This document shows positions 44,562 through 53,073 of a DNA stretch of 64,000 nt, one piece after another (position 1 is the stretch's first letter; every line of letters starts with the position of its first letter). Origin of the DNA: Chromobacterium alkanivorans (GTDB lineage: Bacteria; Pseudomonadota; Gammaproteobacteria; Burkholderiales; Chromobacteriaceae); contig NZ_JAFHKL010000003.1 of NCBI RefSeq assembly GCF_016937655.1, positions 310,001 to 374,000 of the forward strand, given 5' to 3'. The notes under the pieces were generated by a model. That model saw only the letters and a program-made list of their open reading frames with translations. It was not told where the DNA came from and did not search any database. The translations under genes and the position numbers were made by a program.

Positions 44562-45974
44562 TCACCCCAGCACCGTGCGCGCCAGCTGTATCCCGTGCTT
44601 CTTCAATTTGTACTGCAAGGTGGCGCGCGGCAGGCCCAGCCGGCGCGCGGCCTCGGTCAGATTGGCGCAGCCCTCCAGGCAATCCACCAACAGCCGCCGC
44701 TCATAGCGCGCCATCCGCTGCTCCAGCGTGCCCTCGGCGTCCGGCGGCGGCGCGGCCGGCGGCCGGCGCTCTTCCGCGCGCCGCTGCGCCGCCTCGCCCT
44801 CGTCTTCCAGCAACAGGAAATCCAGTTCGTCCCCGCCCTCGCACAGGATCAGGCTGCGCAGCAGCACGTTCTCCAGCATGCGCACATTGCCCGGCCAGTG
44901 ATAGCGCAGCATCCGCTCCATCACCGCGTGGCTGATGCGCTGCACGCGGTGGCCGGTGACCTTGCCGTGCTTGCGCAAAAAGGACTGCGCCAGCAGCGGG
45001 ATGTCCCGCAACCGCTCGCGCAGCGGCGGCACCGCCAGACTGCCCACGTTCAAGCGGTACAACAGATCCGGCCGGATCTTGCGCTCGTCCAGCATCCGCT
45101 GCGGCGACTCGTTGCTGGCCGCCACCACCCGCACATCCACGCGCACCTCCGCGCCGGACCCCACCCGGCTGAACGTGCCCTCTTGCAAGGCGCGCAGCAG
45201 CTTGCCCTGGATGGACAACGGCAGCGAGTTGATCTCGTCCAGAAACAGGGTGCCGCCGTGGGCGGATTCCAGCACCCCGCGCCGGTCCTCGGCCCCGGTG
45301 AAAGCGCCGCGCACGGTGCCGAACAAGGTGCTTTCAAACAGCGGCTCCGGCAACGCCGCGCAATTGAGCACCACGAAGGGACGCTCGGCGCGCGGCCCCT
45401 CCTGATGCAGCAGCCGGGCGAACAACTCCTTGCCGGTGCCGGTTTCGCCGTGGATCAACACCTGCACGTCGGCGCGCGCCAGCCGCCGGCCCTGATGGAT
45501 CAACTGCTTCATCGCCGCGTCGTCGGTGATGATGCCCATCAGCCCGCCGTCGGCCACCTCCTCCACGCCCTGCTGCAAATCCACCAGCGCCTGATGCAGC
45601 GGGCTGACCACGGTTAGATCGCGAGACAATTCCACCGCGCCGACGATGCGGCCGTCGGCGCGCTTCAGCGGCAGCGTGGTGTGCACCTGATGCACCGCCT
45701 TGCCCCTGGGATTGCGGTAACGCTGGTAATGATTGCGGTAGCTGCGGCCCTGCCGCAGCGCCTGCAACAGCGTGCTGCTGTTCTCGTCCAGCTCCGGGTA
45801 CAGCTCCAGCAGATAGGTTCCCAGCGCCTGCTCGGCGGTGTAATCGTCCAGCTGCGAGCACTCCTGGTTGTAATAGGCGTAGCGCCCGTCCTGGTCGATG
45901 ATGGCCACCGACAGGCCGATCGCGTCGAAAAAATCGCCAAACAGCGCAATGCCTTGGCTCAGGTCCGCGTCCAT
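44562..45974 (-). CDS. Sigma-54-dependent transcriptional activator (PAS-AAA-Fis)
   Basis: A 470-residue enhancer-binding protein. A PAS domain (about 20-130, SVAIIDQDGRYAYYN) may sense a metabolite. The AAA+ domain has Walker A GETGTGKE and the sigma-54 contact loop GAFTGA. A Fis-type helix-turn-helix ([24 protein letters not shown]) ends the protein. I chose ATG 45974 with GGGGGA close before it; a longer in-frame start further up lacks a site. It is divergent from an ABC transporter operon that has a sigma-54 promoter match, so it probably activates that operon. Confidence 0.88.
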   Translation of the reverse strand: MDADLSQGIALFGDFFDAIGLSVAIIDQDGRYAYYNQECSQLDDYTAEQALGTYLLELYPELDENSSTLLQALRQGRSYRNHYQRYRNPRGKAVHQVHTTLPLKRADGRIVGAVELSRDLTVVSPLHQALVDLQQGVEEVADGGLMGIITDDAAMKQLIHQGRRLARADVQVLIHGETGTGKELFARLLHQEGPRAERPFVVLNCAALPEPLFESTLFGTVRGAFTGAEDRRGVLESAHGGTLFLDEINSLPLSIQGKLLRALQEGTFSRVGSGAEVRVDVRVVAASNESPQRMLDERKIRPDLLYRLNVGSLAVPPLRERLRDIPLLAQSFLRKHGKVTGHRVQRISHAVMERMLRYHWPGNVRMLENVLLRSLILCEGGDELDFLLLEDEGEAAQRRAEERRPPAAPPPDAEGTLEQRMARYERRLLVDCLEGCANLTEAARRLGLPRATLQYKLKKHGIQLARTVLG

Positions 45975-46113
45975 GTCTCCCCCTCTACTCCGCACCACCA
46001 GCACGGGTGCCCAAAATTTGGCGTTTTTATGAATAGTTGCAGTATTGACGGTTTTTGTCGCCACGAGCAAGCGCAAAACCCTTTTAAATTCATGCAATTA
46101 AAAAACAGGCCCG

Positions 46114-46130
46114 CTGGCATGGATGTTGCC
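46114..46130 (+). promoter_or_regulatory. Sigma-54 promoter of the arginine-type operon
   Basis: The 17-mer CTGGCATGGATGTTGCC matches the -24/-12 consensus YTGGCACGRNNNTTGCW at all but two fixed positions, including the invariant GG and GC spaced as required. It lies between the sigma-54 activator gene and the ABC transporter it faces. Confidence 0.75.
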
Positions 46131-46170
46131 ACACTCAGCAGAGCCGCGCCCACACGCGACTGACAATAAC

Positions 46171-46312
46171 GGGGACCTCGAAAGCCGTAGCGAGCGGTTC
46201 GAGAGCAAGGCGCACCGCGCACCGCGACCGAGCTAGTACAAGCAGTACAGCGAGGAAGCGAGCACGGAGCAACGCCGCTATCGGACCGCGCAGTAGGTTT
46301 TTCGAGGTCCCC
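46171..46312. repeat. Second-family palindromic element in the operon leader
   Basis: A 142 bp unit with perfect 13 bp inverted ends (GGGGACCTCGAAA / TTTCGAGGTCCCC) and a hairpin tip GTACAAGCAGTAC. It has the same size and GTAC-tipped build as the A-J copies but different ends. AAC lies on both outer sides. It sits between the sigma-54 promoter and the first transporter gene, so it would be part of the 5' leader RNA. Confidence 0.75.
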
Positions 46313-46348
46313 AACAGCAGGCTGCCACAGCCGCAAGGAGGAGAGCCC

Positions 46349-47140
46349 ATGCATCACCCCACACCCGCCATCCACCCTCCCCCCGCGCCCATCGTCGCGG
46401 TGGAAAACCTGCGCAAGCGCTTTGACAGCCAAGTCGTGCTGGACGGCGTCTCCTTCGCCGCCTCCGCCGGTGAAGTGGTGTCGCTGATCGGCGCCAGCGG
46501 CTCCGGCAAGAGCACCCTGCTGCGCTGTCTGAATCTGCTGGAAGTCCCGGACGACGGCCGGGTGCTGATCGCCGGCGAGGAAATCGCCCTGCGCACCGAC
46601 AAACGCGGACGGCGCGCGCCGGCCGACCCGCGCCAGGTGGACCGGCTGCGCACCCGGCTGGGCATGGTGTTCCAGAACTTCAATCTGTGGCCGCACATGA
46701 CGGTGCTGGAAAACCTGATCGAGGTGCCGATACGCGTCTTGCGCCAGCCGCGCGCCGAAGCGGTGGCGCTGGCCGAGGCGCTGCTGGAGAAAGTGGGCAT
46801 GGCGGACAAGCGCCAGGCCTATCCGGCCTTTTTGTCCGGCGGCCAGCAACAGCGGGTGGCCATTGCCCGCGCGCTGGCCACCCGGCCGGCGGTCATGCTG
46901 TTCGACGAACCCACCTCCGCGCTGGACCCGGAACGGGTGGGCGAAGTGCTGCGGGTGATACGCCAGCTGGCCGAGGAAGGCTGCACCATGCTGCTGGTCA
47001 CCCACGAAATGGCCTTCGCCCGCGAAGTGTCCAGCAAGGTGCTGTTCCTGCATCAGGGCCGCATCGAGGAAGCCGGTCCGCCGGAACAGGTTTTCGCCGC
47101 GCCGCGCAGCGAACGCTGCCGCCAGTTTGTCAACGCCTGA
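46349..47140 (+). CDS. Polar amino-acid ABC transporter ATPase
   Basis: A 263-residue ATPase of the HisP/ArtP/AotP family. Walker A is GASGSGKSTLLRC, the signature is LSGGQQQRVAIARAL and Walker B is AVMLFDEPTSALD; the Q-loop lies in MVFQNFNLWPHMTVLEN. AAGGAGGAGA precedes the ATG. It powers uptake together with the binding protein and two permeases that follow. The downstream aruHI genes suggest arginine or a related basic amino acid as substrate. Confidence 0.9.
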   Translation: MHHPTPAIHPPPAPIVAVENLRKRFDSQVVLDGVSFAASAGEVVSLIGASGSGKSTLLRCLNLLEVPDDGRVLIAGEEIALRTDKRGRRAPADPRQVDRLRTRLGMVFQNFNLWPHMTVLENLIEVPIRVLRQPRAEAVALAEALLEKVGMADKRQAYPAFLSGGQQQRVAIARALATRPAVMLFDEPTSALDPERVGEVLRVIRQLAEEGCTMLLVTHEMAFAREVSSKVLFLHQGRIEEAGPPEQVFAAPRSERCRQFVNA

Positions 47141-47160
47141 CGCCCCCAGGGAGAAACCCC

Positions 47161-47934
47161 ATGAACTCACTCCGCACTCTCATCGCCGCCTTCGCCGTCC
47201 TGTGCTGTGCCGCCGCGGCCGCCGCCAATCCGCTGCGCATCGGCATCGCCGCCGAGCCCTACCCGCCGTTCACCATCAAACAAAGCAACGGCCAATGGAG
47301 CGGCTTTGAAGTGGAACTGGTGCGCAAGCTGTGCCAGCGCCTCAAGCAAAACTGTCAGATCGCCGAAGTGTCCTGGGACGGCATCATCCCCGCGCTCAAC
47401 AGCAAGAAGATAGACGTGATTTTCAACTCCATGTCCATCACCCCGGAGCGGGAAAAAGTCATCGCCTTCAGCCTGCCCTATTACTACACCGCCTCCGAAT
47501 TCGTCGGCCCTAAAGGCCAGAAAACCGTGCTCAGCCCGGCCGGCCTCAAGGGCAAGACCCTGGGCGTGCAATCCGCCACCACCAACGCCAACTTCCTGAA
47601 GAAATACTACGGCGCCGGCTCCGTCATCCGTTACTACAACACCCAGGACGAACTGAACGCCGACCTCGTCGCCGGCCGCGTGGACCTGATGCTGCTGGAC
47701 GCGCTGGCCGCCAGCGATTTCCTCGGCGGCAAGGACGGTTCCGGGCTGGAATCCAAGGGCCTGGCGCCCAAGGACCCGCTGTTCGGCCCCGGCATCGGCG
47801 CCGGCCTGCGCAAGGCCGACACCGCGCTCAAGCAGCAGTTCGACCAGGCCATCCTGCAACTGCGCGCCGACGGCAGCTTCGACGCCATCCAGAAGAAATA
47901 CTTCAAGGTCAACATCTCGCCGGACGCCAAGTGA
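47161..47934 (+). CDS. Basic amino-acid ABC transporter binding protein
   Basis: A 257-residue periplasmic protein of SBP family 3 with a signal peptide (MNSLRTLIAAFAVLCCAAAAAANP) and the family core LRIGIAAEPYPPFTIKQSNGQWSGFEVELV. The segment near VSWDGIIPALNSKKIDVIFNSMSITPEREK is typical of lysine/arginine/ornithine or histidine binding proteins. GGGAGA lies before the ATG. It is the second gene of the transport operon. Confidence 0.88.
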   Translation: MNSLRTLIAAFAVLCCAAAAAANPLRIGIAAEPYPPFTIKQSNGQWSGFEVELVRKLCQRLKQNCQIAEVSWDGIIPALNSKKIDVIFNSMSITPEREKVIAFSLPYYYTASEFVGPKGQKTVLSPAGLKGKTLGVQSATTNANFLKKYYGAGSVIRYYNTQDELNADLVAGRVDLMLLDALAASDFLGGKDGSGLESKGLAPKDPLFGPGIGAGLRKADTALKQQFDQAILQLRADGSFDAIQKKYFKVNISPDAK

Positions 47935-47974
47935 CAGCGCCCCGCCAGCCCGCGCCGCCCCAGGGAGAGCCTAT

Positions 47975-48688
47975 ATGCTGGATGCACTGCAACAAGCCTA
48001 CGACGCCGTAGTCCGCGACTGGGGCCCCGCCCTGCTGCAAGGCGCTGTGGTCACGCTGGAAATCTCGCTGGGCGCTTTCGCGCTGGGCCTGCTCATCGGC
48101 CTGGCCACCGCGCTGGTCAAGCTGGGCGGCCACCCGCTGCTCAAGCGGCTGGCCAACGCCTACACCAGCGTGTGCCGCTCGCTGCCGGAGCTGCTGCTGA
48201 TCCTGCTGCTCTACTACGCCGGCGGCGACGCCATCAACGCGCTGGCGGCGCTGCTGGGCCAGCCGCAGGTGGAAGTGAACGGCTTCGCCGCCGCCATCGT
48301 GGTGCTGGGCATCGTGCAAGGCGCTTACGCGGCGGAAATCATGCGCGGCGCAGTGCAGGCGATACCGCACGGCCACATCGAGGCCGCGCGCGCCTTTGGC
48401 TGTGGCCGCTGGCTGACCGCGCGCCGGGTGATCCTGCCGGAGATGATGCCCTACGCGCTGGCCGGCCTGGCCAATCTGTGGCTGGTGCTGATCAAGGACA
48501 GCGCGCTGATCAGCGTGGTGGGCTACAGCGAACTGCTGTTCACCACCAAGCAGGCCGCCGGCTCCACCCGCCAGTACCTGCTGTTCTATCTGACCGTGGC
48601 CGCCATCTACCTATTGATGACCCTGCTGTCCAACGCCGGCTTCAGCCTGATTGAACGCCGCTTCCGCCGCTGGCAACCGGCGCTGTGA
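47975..48688 (+). CDS. Amino-acid ABC transporter permease (HisQ/AotQ type)
   Basis: A 237-residue permease with five hydrophobic helices. The EAA loop is EAARAFGCGRWLTARRVILPEMMPYALAGLANLW, which contacts the ATPase. A GGGAGA site precedes the ATG. It pairs with the next gene to form the membrane channel. Confidence 0.88.
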   Translation: MLDALQQAYDAVVRDWGPALLQGAVVTLEISLGAFALGLLIGLATALVKLGGHPLLKRLANAYTSVCRSLPELLLILLLYYAGGDAINALAALLGQPQVEVNGFAAAIVVLGIVQGAYAAEIMRGAVQAIPHGHIEAARAFGCGRWLTARRVILPEMMPYALAGLANLWLVLIKDSALISVVGYSELLFTTKQAAGSTRQYLLFYLTVAAIYLLMTLLSNAGFSLIERRFRRWQPAL

Positions 48689-48701
48689 ACGGGAGACCCG
48701 C

Positions 48702-49397
48702 ATGAACTTCCAATGGCTGCAAGACTACGGCCCCATGCTCTGGCGCGGCGTCGCCGTCACCGTGCAACTCCTGCTGCTCTCCGGCGGCCTGGGCTTCGCG
48801 CTGGCGGTGGCGGTGGGCTTTGCCCGGCTGTCCCGCCAGCCCTTCCTCGCCTGGCTCAGCCTGTCCTTCACCAACCTGATCCGCGGCACCCCGCTGCTGG
48901 TGCAGATCTACGTGCTCTACTACGGCCTGGGCAGCCTGTTCGCCGGCTTTCCGGCGCTGCGCGACAGCCTGCTGTGGCCTTACCTGCGCGAAGGCTTCTG
49001 GTATGTGGCGCTGGCGCTGGCGTTGAGCGTGGCCGGCTATGTGGGCGAAGTGGTGCGCGGCGGCCTGGCCGCCGTGCCCAAGGGCGAACTGGAAGCCGCC
49101 CGCGCGCTGGGCATGTCGCGGCTGACCACGGCGCGGCGCATCTGGCTGCCGCGCGCGCTGCTGATCCTGCTGCCATCCCTGGCCGGCGAAACCGTGCTGC
49201 TGCTCAAATCCACCGCGCTGGCCTCCACCGTGGCGGTGATGGACGTGCTGGGCGCGGCCAACCTGGTGCGCGCGCAAACCCTGCGCACTTACGAACCGCT
49301 GCTGACCGTGGCGCTGATCTATTTCGCGCTGGCCTGGCTGATAGAACGCGTCTTTCTGCGGCTGGAGAAGAGACTGCCGGTCCGCACCGCCTTCTGA
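48702..49397 (+). CDS. Amino-acid ABC transporter permease (HisM/AotM type)
   Basis: A 231-residue permease with five hydrophobic helices and the EAA loop ELEAARALGMSRLTTARRIWLPRALLILLPSL. I chose ATG 48702 with GGGAGA seven bases upstream; the same frame is open further upstream but lies in the previous permease gene. It is the fourth gene of the transport operon. Confidence 0.88.
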   Translation: MNFQWLQDYGPMLWRGVAVTVQLLLLSGGLGFALAVAVGFARLSRQPFLAWLSLSFTNLIRGTPLLVQIYVLYYGLGSLFAGFPALRDSLLWPYLREGFWYVALALALSVAGYVGEVVRGGLAAVPKGELEAARALGMSRLTTARRIWLPRALLILLPSLAGETVLLLKSTALASTVAVMDVLGAANLVRAQTLRTYEPLLTVALIYFALAWLIERVFLRLEKRLPVRTAF

Positions 49398-49429
49398 TAC
49401 CGCGCTATCCCATTATTACGGAGACCCCC

Positions 49430-50632
49430 ATGCGCTTTTCCCCCCTGGTCGAACGCATCGCCGGCGAACGCGTCGATGCCTGGAACATCCACTTTGCGGC
49501 GCAACAAGCCGCCGCCCGCGGCGAGGACGTGATCATCCTCAGCGTGGGCGATCCGGAGTTCGCCACCCCAGCCCCCATCATTGAACGCGCGGTGGCCGCG
49601 CTGCGCGACGGCGACACCCACTACAGCCCGGTGGACGGCCGCGCCGACCTGCGCGCCGCCATCGCCCGCCGCCACGCCGCCGCCACCGGCCTGGAAATGG
49701 ACGCCGACAACGTCATCGTGGTGGCCGGCGCGCAAAACGGCCTGTTCTCCGCCGCGCTCTGCCTGTGCCAGGCCGGCGACGAAGTGCTGGTGCCGGAACC
49801 GATGTACCTGACCTACGAAGCCAGCATCCGCGCCAGCGGCGCCGCGTTGGTGCCGGTGCCGGTCAAACCTGCCGACGGCTTCCACCTGGACCTGGCCGCG
49901 CTGGAAGCCGCTGTCACCCCGCGCAGCCGCGCCATCTTCCTCGCCACCCCCTGCAACCCCACCGGCGCGGCGTTGCGCTCGGACGAACTGGCCGCAGTGG
50001 CGGCGCTGGCCCGCCGCCACGACCTGTGGGTGGTGGCCGACGAAGTCTACGCCGGCCTCAGCTTCGAAGCCCCGCACCACAGCATCGCCGCGCTGCCCGG
50101 CATGGCGGAGCGCACGTTGACCCTGGGCAGCCTGTCCAAATCCCACGCCATGGCCGGCTGGCGGCTGGGCTGGGCCGCCGGCCCGCGCCCGCTGATCCAG
50201 CACATGGGCACGCTGGCCCTGTGCATGCTCTACGGCATCCCCGGTTTCATTCAGCAAGCCGCGCTGCTGGCGCTGCAAGACTACGACGCCTTCGTCGAAC
50301 CGGTCCGCGCGCTGTACCAACGGCGGCGCGACCTGGCCCACAGCCTGCTCAGCGGCGTGGACGGCCTGCAATGCCCGCTGCCGGAAGCCGGCATGTTCCT
50401 GCTGCTGGACGTGCGCGGCTGCGGCCTGGAAGCCGGGGATTTCGCCTGGCGGCTGTTTGAAGCCACCGGCGTCTCCGTGCTGGACGCCGCCGCCTTCGGC
50501 CCCACCGCCGCCGGATTCATCCGCCTGGGCCTGGTGGTGGACGACGAACGCCTGGCCGAAGCCTGCCGCCGCATCGCCCGCTTCGCCGGCCAACTGCGCG
50601 CCGCCGCGCCAAGACAAAAGGAATCCGCATGA
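49430..50632 (+). CDS. aruH: Arginine:pyruvate transaminase (AruH-like)
   Basis: A 400-residue PLP-dependent class I aminotransferase. The PLP lysine is in SLSKSHAMAGWRLGW. Other marks are LSVGDPEFATPAPI near the start and CNPTGAAL before it. The sequence follows Pseudomonas AruH closely, including SLSKSHAM.GWR and LALCMLYG, so arginine to 2-ketoarginine with pyruvate as acceptor is the likely reaction. CGGAGA precedes the ATG. Its stop overlaps the aruI start by four bases, which adds to the case for the arginine transaminase pathway. Confidence 0.85.
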   Translation: MRFSPLVERIAGERVDAWNIHFAAQQAAARGEDVIILSVGDPEFATPAPIIERAVAALRDGDTHYSPVDGRADLRAAIARRHAAATGLEMDADNVIVVAGAQNGLFSAALCLCQAGDEVLVPEPMYLTYEASIRASGAALVPVPVKPADGFHLDLAALEAAVTPRSRAIFLATPCNPTGAALRSDELAAVAALARRHDLWVVADEVYAGLSFEAPHHSIAALPGMAERTLTLGSLSKSHAMAGWRLGWAAGPRPLIQHMGTLALCMLYGIPGFIQQAALLALQDYDAFVEPVRALYQRRRDLAHSLLSGVDGLQCPLPEAGMFLLLDVRGCGLEAGDFAWRLFEATGVSVLDAAAFGPTAAGFIRLGLVVDDERLAEACRRIARFAGQLRAAAPRQKESA

Positions 50633-52224
50633 GCACCACCCTGGGCAGCTACCTCACCGCCTGGCTGGCGGCTTACGGCGTCGACACCGTGTTCGGCATC
50701 CCCGGCGTCCACACCATCGAGCTCTACCGCGGCCTGGCCGACAGCGGCATCCACCACATCGCCGCCCGCCACGAACAAAGCCTGGGCTTCATGGCCGACG
50801 GCTACGCCCGCGTCAGCGGCAAGCCCGGCGTCTGCTTCGTCATCACCGGCCCCGGCCTCACCAATATCGCCACCGCCATGGGCCAGGCCTACGCCGACTC
50901 CATCCCGCTACTGGTGATCTCCGGCGTCAACGCGCGCGGAAAACTGGGCTCCGGCGACGGCCACCTGCACGAACTGCCGAACCAGCACGCGCTGGCCAGC
51001 CAGATCGCCGCCTTCAGCCACACCCTGACCGCGGCGGCGGAACTGCCGCAAGTGCTGGCGCGCGCCTTCGCCGTGTTCGACGGCGGCCGCCCGCGCCCGG
51101 TGCACATCGAAATCCCGCTGGACCTGATGGCCGCGCCCGCCGACGGCCTGCCGCCGCCGCAAGCGCCGGCGATGCGGCTGCTGCGCGGGCCGGCCGCCCC
51201 CGCCGCCATCGACCGCGCCGCCCGCCTGCTGTCCAGCGCGGAGCGGCCGCTGCTGCTGATAGGCGGCGGCGCGCGCCAGGCCGCGCCGCAACTAACCCGG
51301 CTGGCGGAAATGCTGGACGCGCCGGCGCTGATGACCATCAACGCGCGCGGCGCGCTGCCGGACGGCCACCCGCTGGCGCTGTCCTGCAGCCCCTCGCTGC
51401 CGGCCGCTCGCCGCCTGATTGCCGCCAGCGACGTGGTGCTGGCCGTGGGCTGCGAACTGGGGCCCACCGATTTCGACATGTACGTGGACGGCGGCTTCCG
51501 CCTGCCCGGCGCGCTGATCCGCATCGACATCGACCCGGAACAACTCTGCCGCGGCCGCGGCGCGGATCTACCACTGCTGGGCGACGCCAAAGAAACCCTG
51601 CAACTGCTGATACCGCGGATCACCACCGCCCACCGCCAGGGCGCGGAGCGCGCCGACGCCACCCGCCGCCTGGCCGCCGCCGAAATGGAACCGGAAAACG
51701 CCGCCGACCTGGCCTGGCTGCACCGCGTGCGCGACATCCTGCCGCAAGCGCGCTGGGTGGGAGACTCCACCCGCCTGGTCTACGCCGGCAACCTCGGCTT
51801 TTGCGCGCCGCGCGGCAACAGCTGGTTCAACGCCTCCGTGGGCTTCGGCGCGCTGGGCTACGGCCTGCCCGCCGCCATCGGCGCCGCGCTGGCCGAACCG
51901 GAGCGGCCGGTGCTGTGCCTGGCCGGCGACGGCGGCTTCCAGTTCACCCTGGCGGAAATGGGCACCGCGATGGAAACCCGCGCCCACCTGATCGTGCTGC
52001 TGCTTAACAACCGCGGCTACGGCGAAATCAAAAGCGCGATGCGCGCCTCCAAGATGGAACCGCTGGGCGTGGACCTCTACACCCCGGACTTCCCGGCGCT
52101 GGCCCGCGCCTACGGCTGGCGCGCCGAAACCCTGGCGCTGGGCACCCCGGAACCGCTGCTGCGCCAGGCGCTGGAACAGGCCGCCGCCGCCGCCAATCCC
52201 ACCTTGATAGAAATCGAGGCTTAA
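50629..52224 (+). CDS. aruI: 2-ketoarginine decarboxylase-like TPP enzyme (AruI-like)
   Basis: A 531-residue thiamine-diphosphate enzyme of the acetolactate synthase-like superfamily. The active-site Glu is in ARHEQSLGFMADGYAR, and the TPP/Mg motif is CLAGDGGFQFTLAEMGTAMETRAHLIVLLLNN. In Pseudomonas AruI decarboxylates 5-guanidino-2-oxopentanoate, the product of AruH. The overlap with aruH (ATGA) and the shared operon with a basic amino-acid transporter support the same role here. It is the last gene of the operon. Confidence 0.82.
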   Translation: MSTTLGSYLTAWLAAYGVDTVFGIPGVHTIELYRGLADSGIHHIAARHEQSLGFMADGYARVSGKPGVCFVITGPGLTNIATAMGQAYADSIPLLVISGVNARGKLGSGDGHLHELPNQHALASQIAAFSHTLTAAAELPQVLARAFAVFDGGRPRPVHIEIPLDLMAAPADGLPPPQAPAMRLLRGPAAPAAIDRAARLLSSAERPLLLIGGGARQAAPQLTRLAEMLDAPALMTINARGALPDGHPLALSCSPSLPAARRLIAASDVVLAVGCELGPTDFDMYVDGGFRLPGALIRIDIDPEQLCRGRGADLPLLGDAKETLQLLIPRITTAHRQGAERADATRRLAAAEMEPENAADLAWLHRVRDILPQARWVGDSTRLVYAGNLGFCAPRGNSWFNASVGFGALGYGLPAAIGAALAEPERPVLCLAGDGGFQFTLAEMGTAMETRAHLIVLLLNNRGYGEIKSAMRASKMEPLGVDLYTPDFPALARAYGWRAETLALGTPEPLLRQALEQAAAAANPTLIEIEA

Positions 52225-52357
52225 AGTGTGCGCCGGCCCGGCCCCGGGCCGCGCGCCGCAAACTCAATTTGCATAGAACCCGGCCGCGGCGATAACATGG
52301 CCTATCCACGGCGGCACCCGCCCCGCAAGCAATGCGAGACCGGCTCCGGGCATCCCT

Positions 52358-53032
52358 ATGAGAGAACTCGAAATCGTCGAACAACTGGTCCTGGGCGTAG
52401 ACCCGGCCGGCCGGCGCGACCCGCTGGGCACCCCCAAGGACCCGGCACTGGACAAGGCGCGCGCACTGTATTACGAGCAGCTCAAGCGCGTCGCCAAACA
52501 ACACGCAGCAGACCCGCCCACCGCGCCCGAACCTCAGCCGGCCCCCGGCGGCGCGCGCCAGGGCCAGCGCTGGAGCATAGCCGAAGACAACCGCTTAGCT
52601 TTGCTGTGGGAAGCCTCCCCCGCACCGGTGCGCCAACTATCGGAAAAACTGGGCCGCAGCCCGCTGGCCATCGTCTCCCGGCTGGTCCGCCTAGGCCTGT
52701 ACGAGCACCAGCAAGCGGCGATGCAGGCCGACAACGCCCGCATGCAAGCGCTGGACCTGCCGCCACTCTGGGACGTGCCCGCCGCCACGGAAGCGCCGCC
52801 GGCCAAACCCGCCGCGCCGCCCGCCGCAGACAAGCAAGGCGCGGCCTGGACCGTGGCCGACGACCAGCAACTGAAAACCCTATGGCACAGCCCGGCCCAG
52901 CCGGACAGCCAGGCCATCGCCAAGCAACTGGGCCGCAGCCGCGGCGCCATCCTCGCCCGCCTGGTGCGCCTGGGCCTGTTCAGCGACCGCGACGCGGCTT
53001 CTCAGGCGGATCAGGCGCGGCTAACCGGCTAG
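52358..53032 (+). CDS. Hypothetical protein with two Myb/SANT-like helical repeats
   Basis: A 224-residue protein with two similar segments, residues 71-116 (RWSIAEDNRLALLW..LGRSPLAIVSRLVRLGLY) and 164-210 (AWTVADDQQLKTLW..LGRSRGAILARLVRLGLF). Each has the Trp spacing and three-helix pattern of Myb/SANT-type DNA-binding modules, and Pro/Ala-rich linkers join them. It may bind DNA. It lies upstream of a nuclease-like gene in the same direction with a 41-base gap. No strong ribosome site is visible. Confidence 0.6.
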   Translation: MRELEIVEQLVLGVDPAGRRDPLGTPKDPALDKARALYYEQLKRVAKQHAADPPTAPEPQPAPGGARQGQRWSIAEDNRLALLWEASPAPVRQLSEKLGRSPLAIVSRLVRLGLYEHQQAAMQADNARMQALDLPPLWDVPAATEAPPAKPAAPPAADKQGAAWTVADDQQLKTLWHSPAQPDSQAIAKQLGRSRGAILARLVRLGLFSDRDAASQADQARLTG

Positions 53033-53073
53033 CCGCCCTCATCCTCTTCTAAATCACCAGTTCAAACGACACC

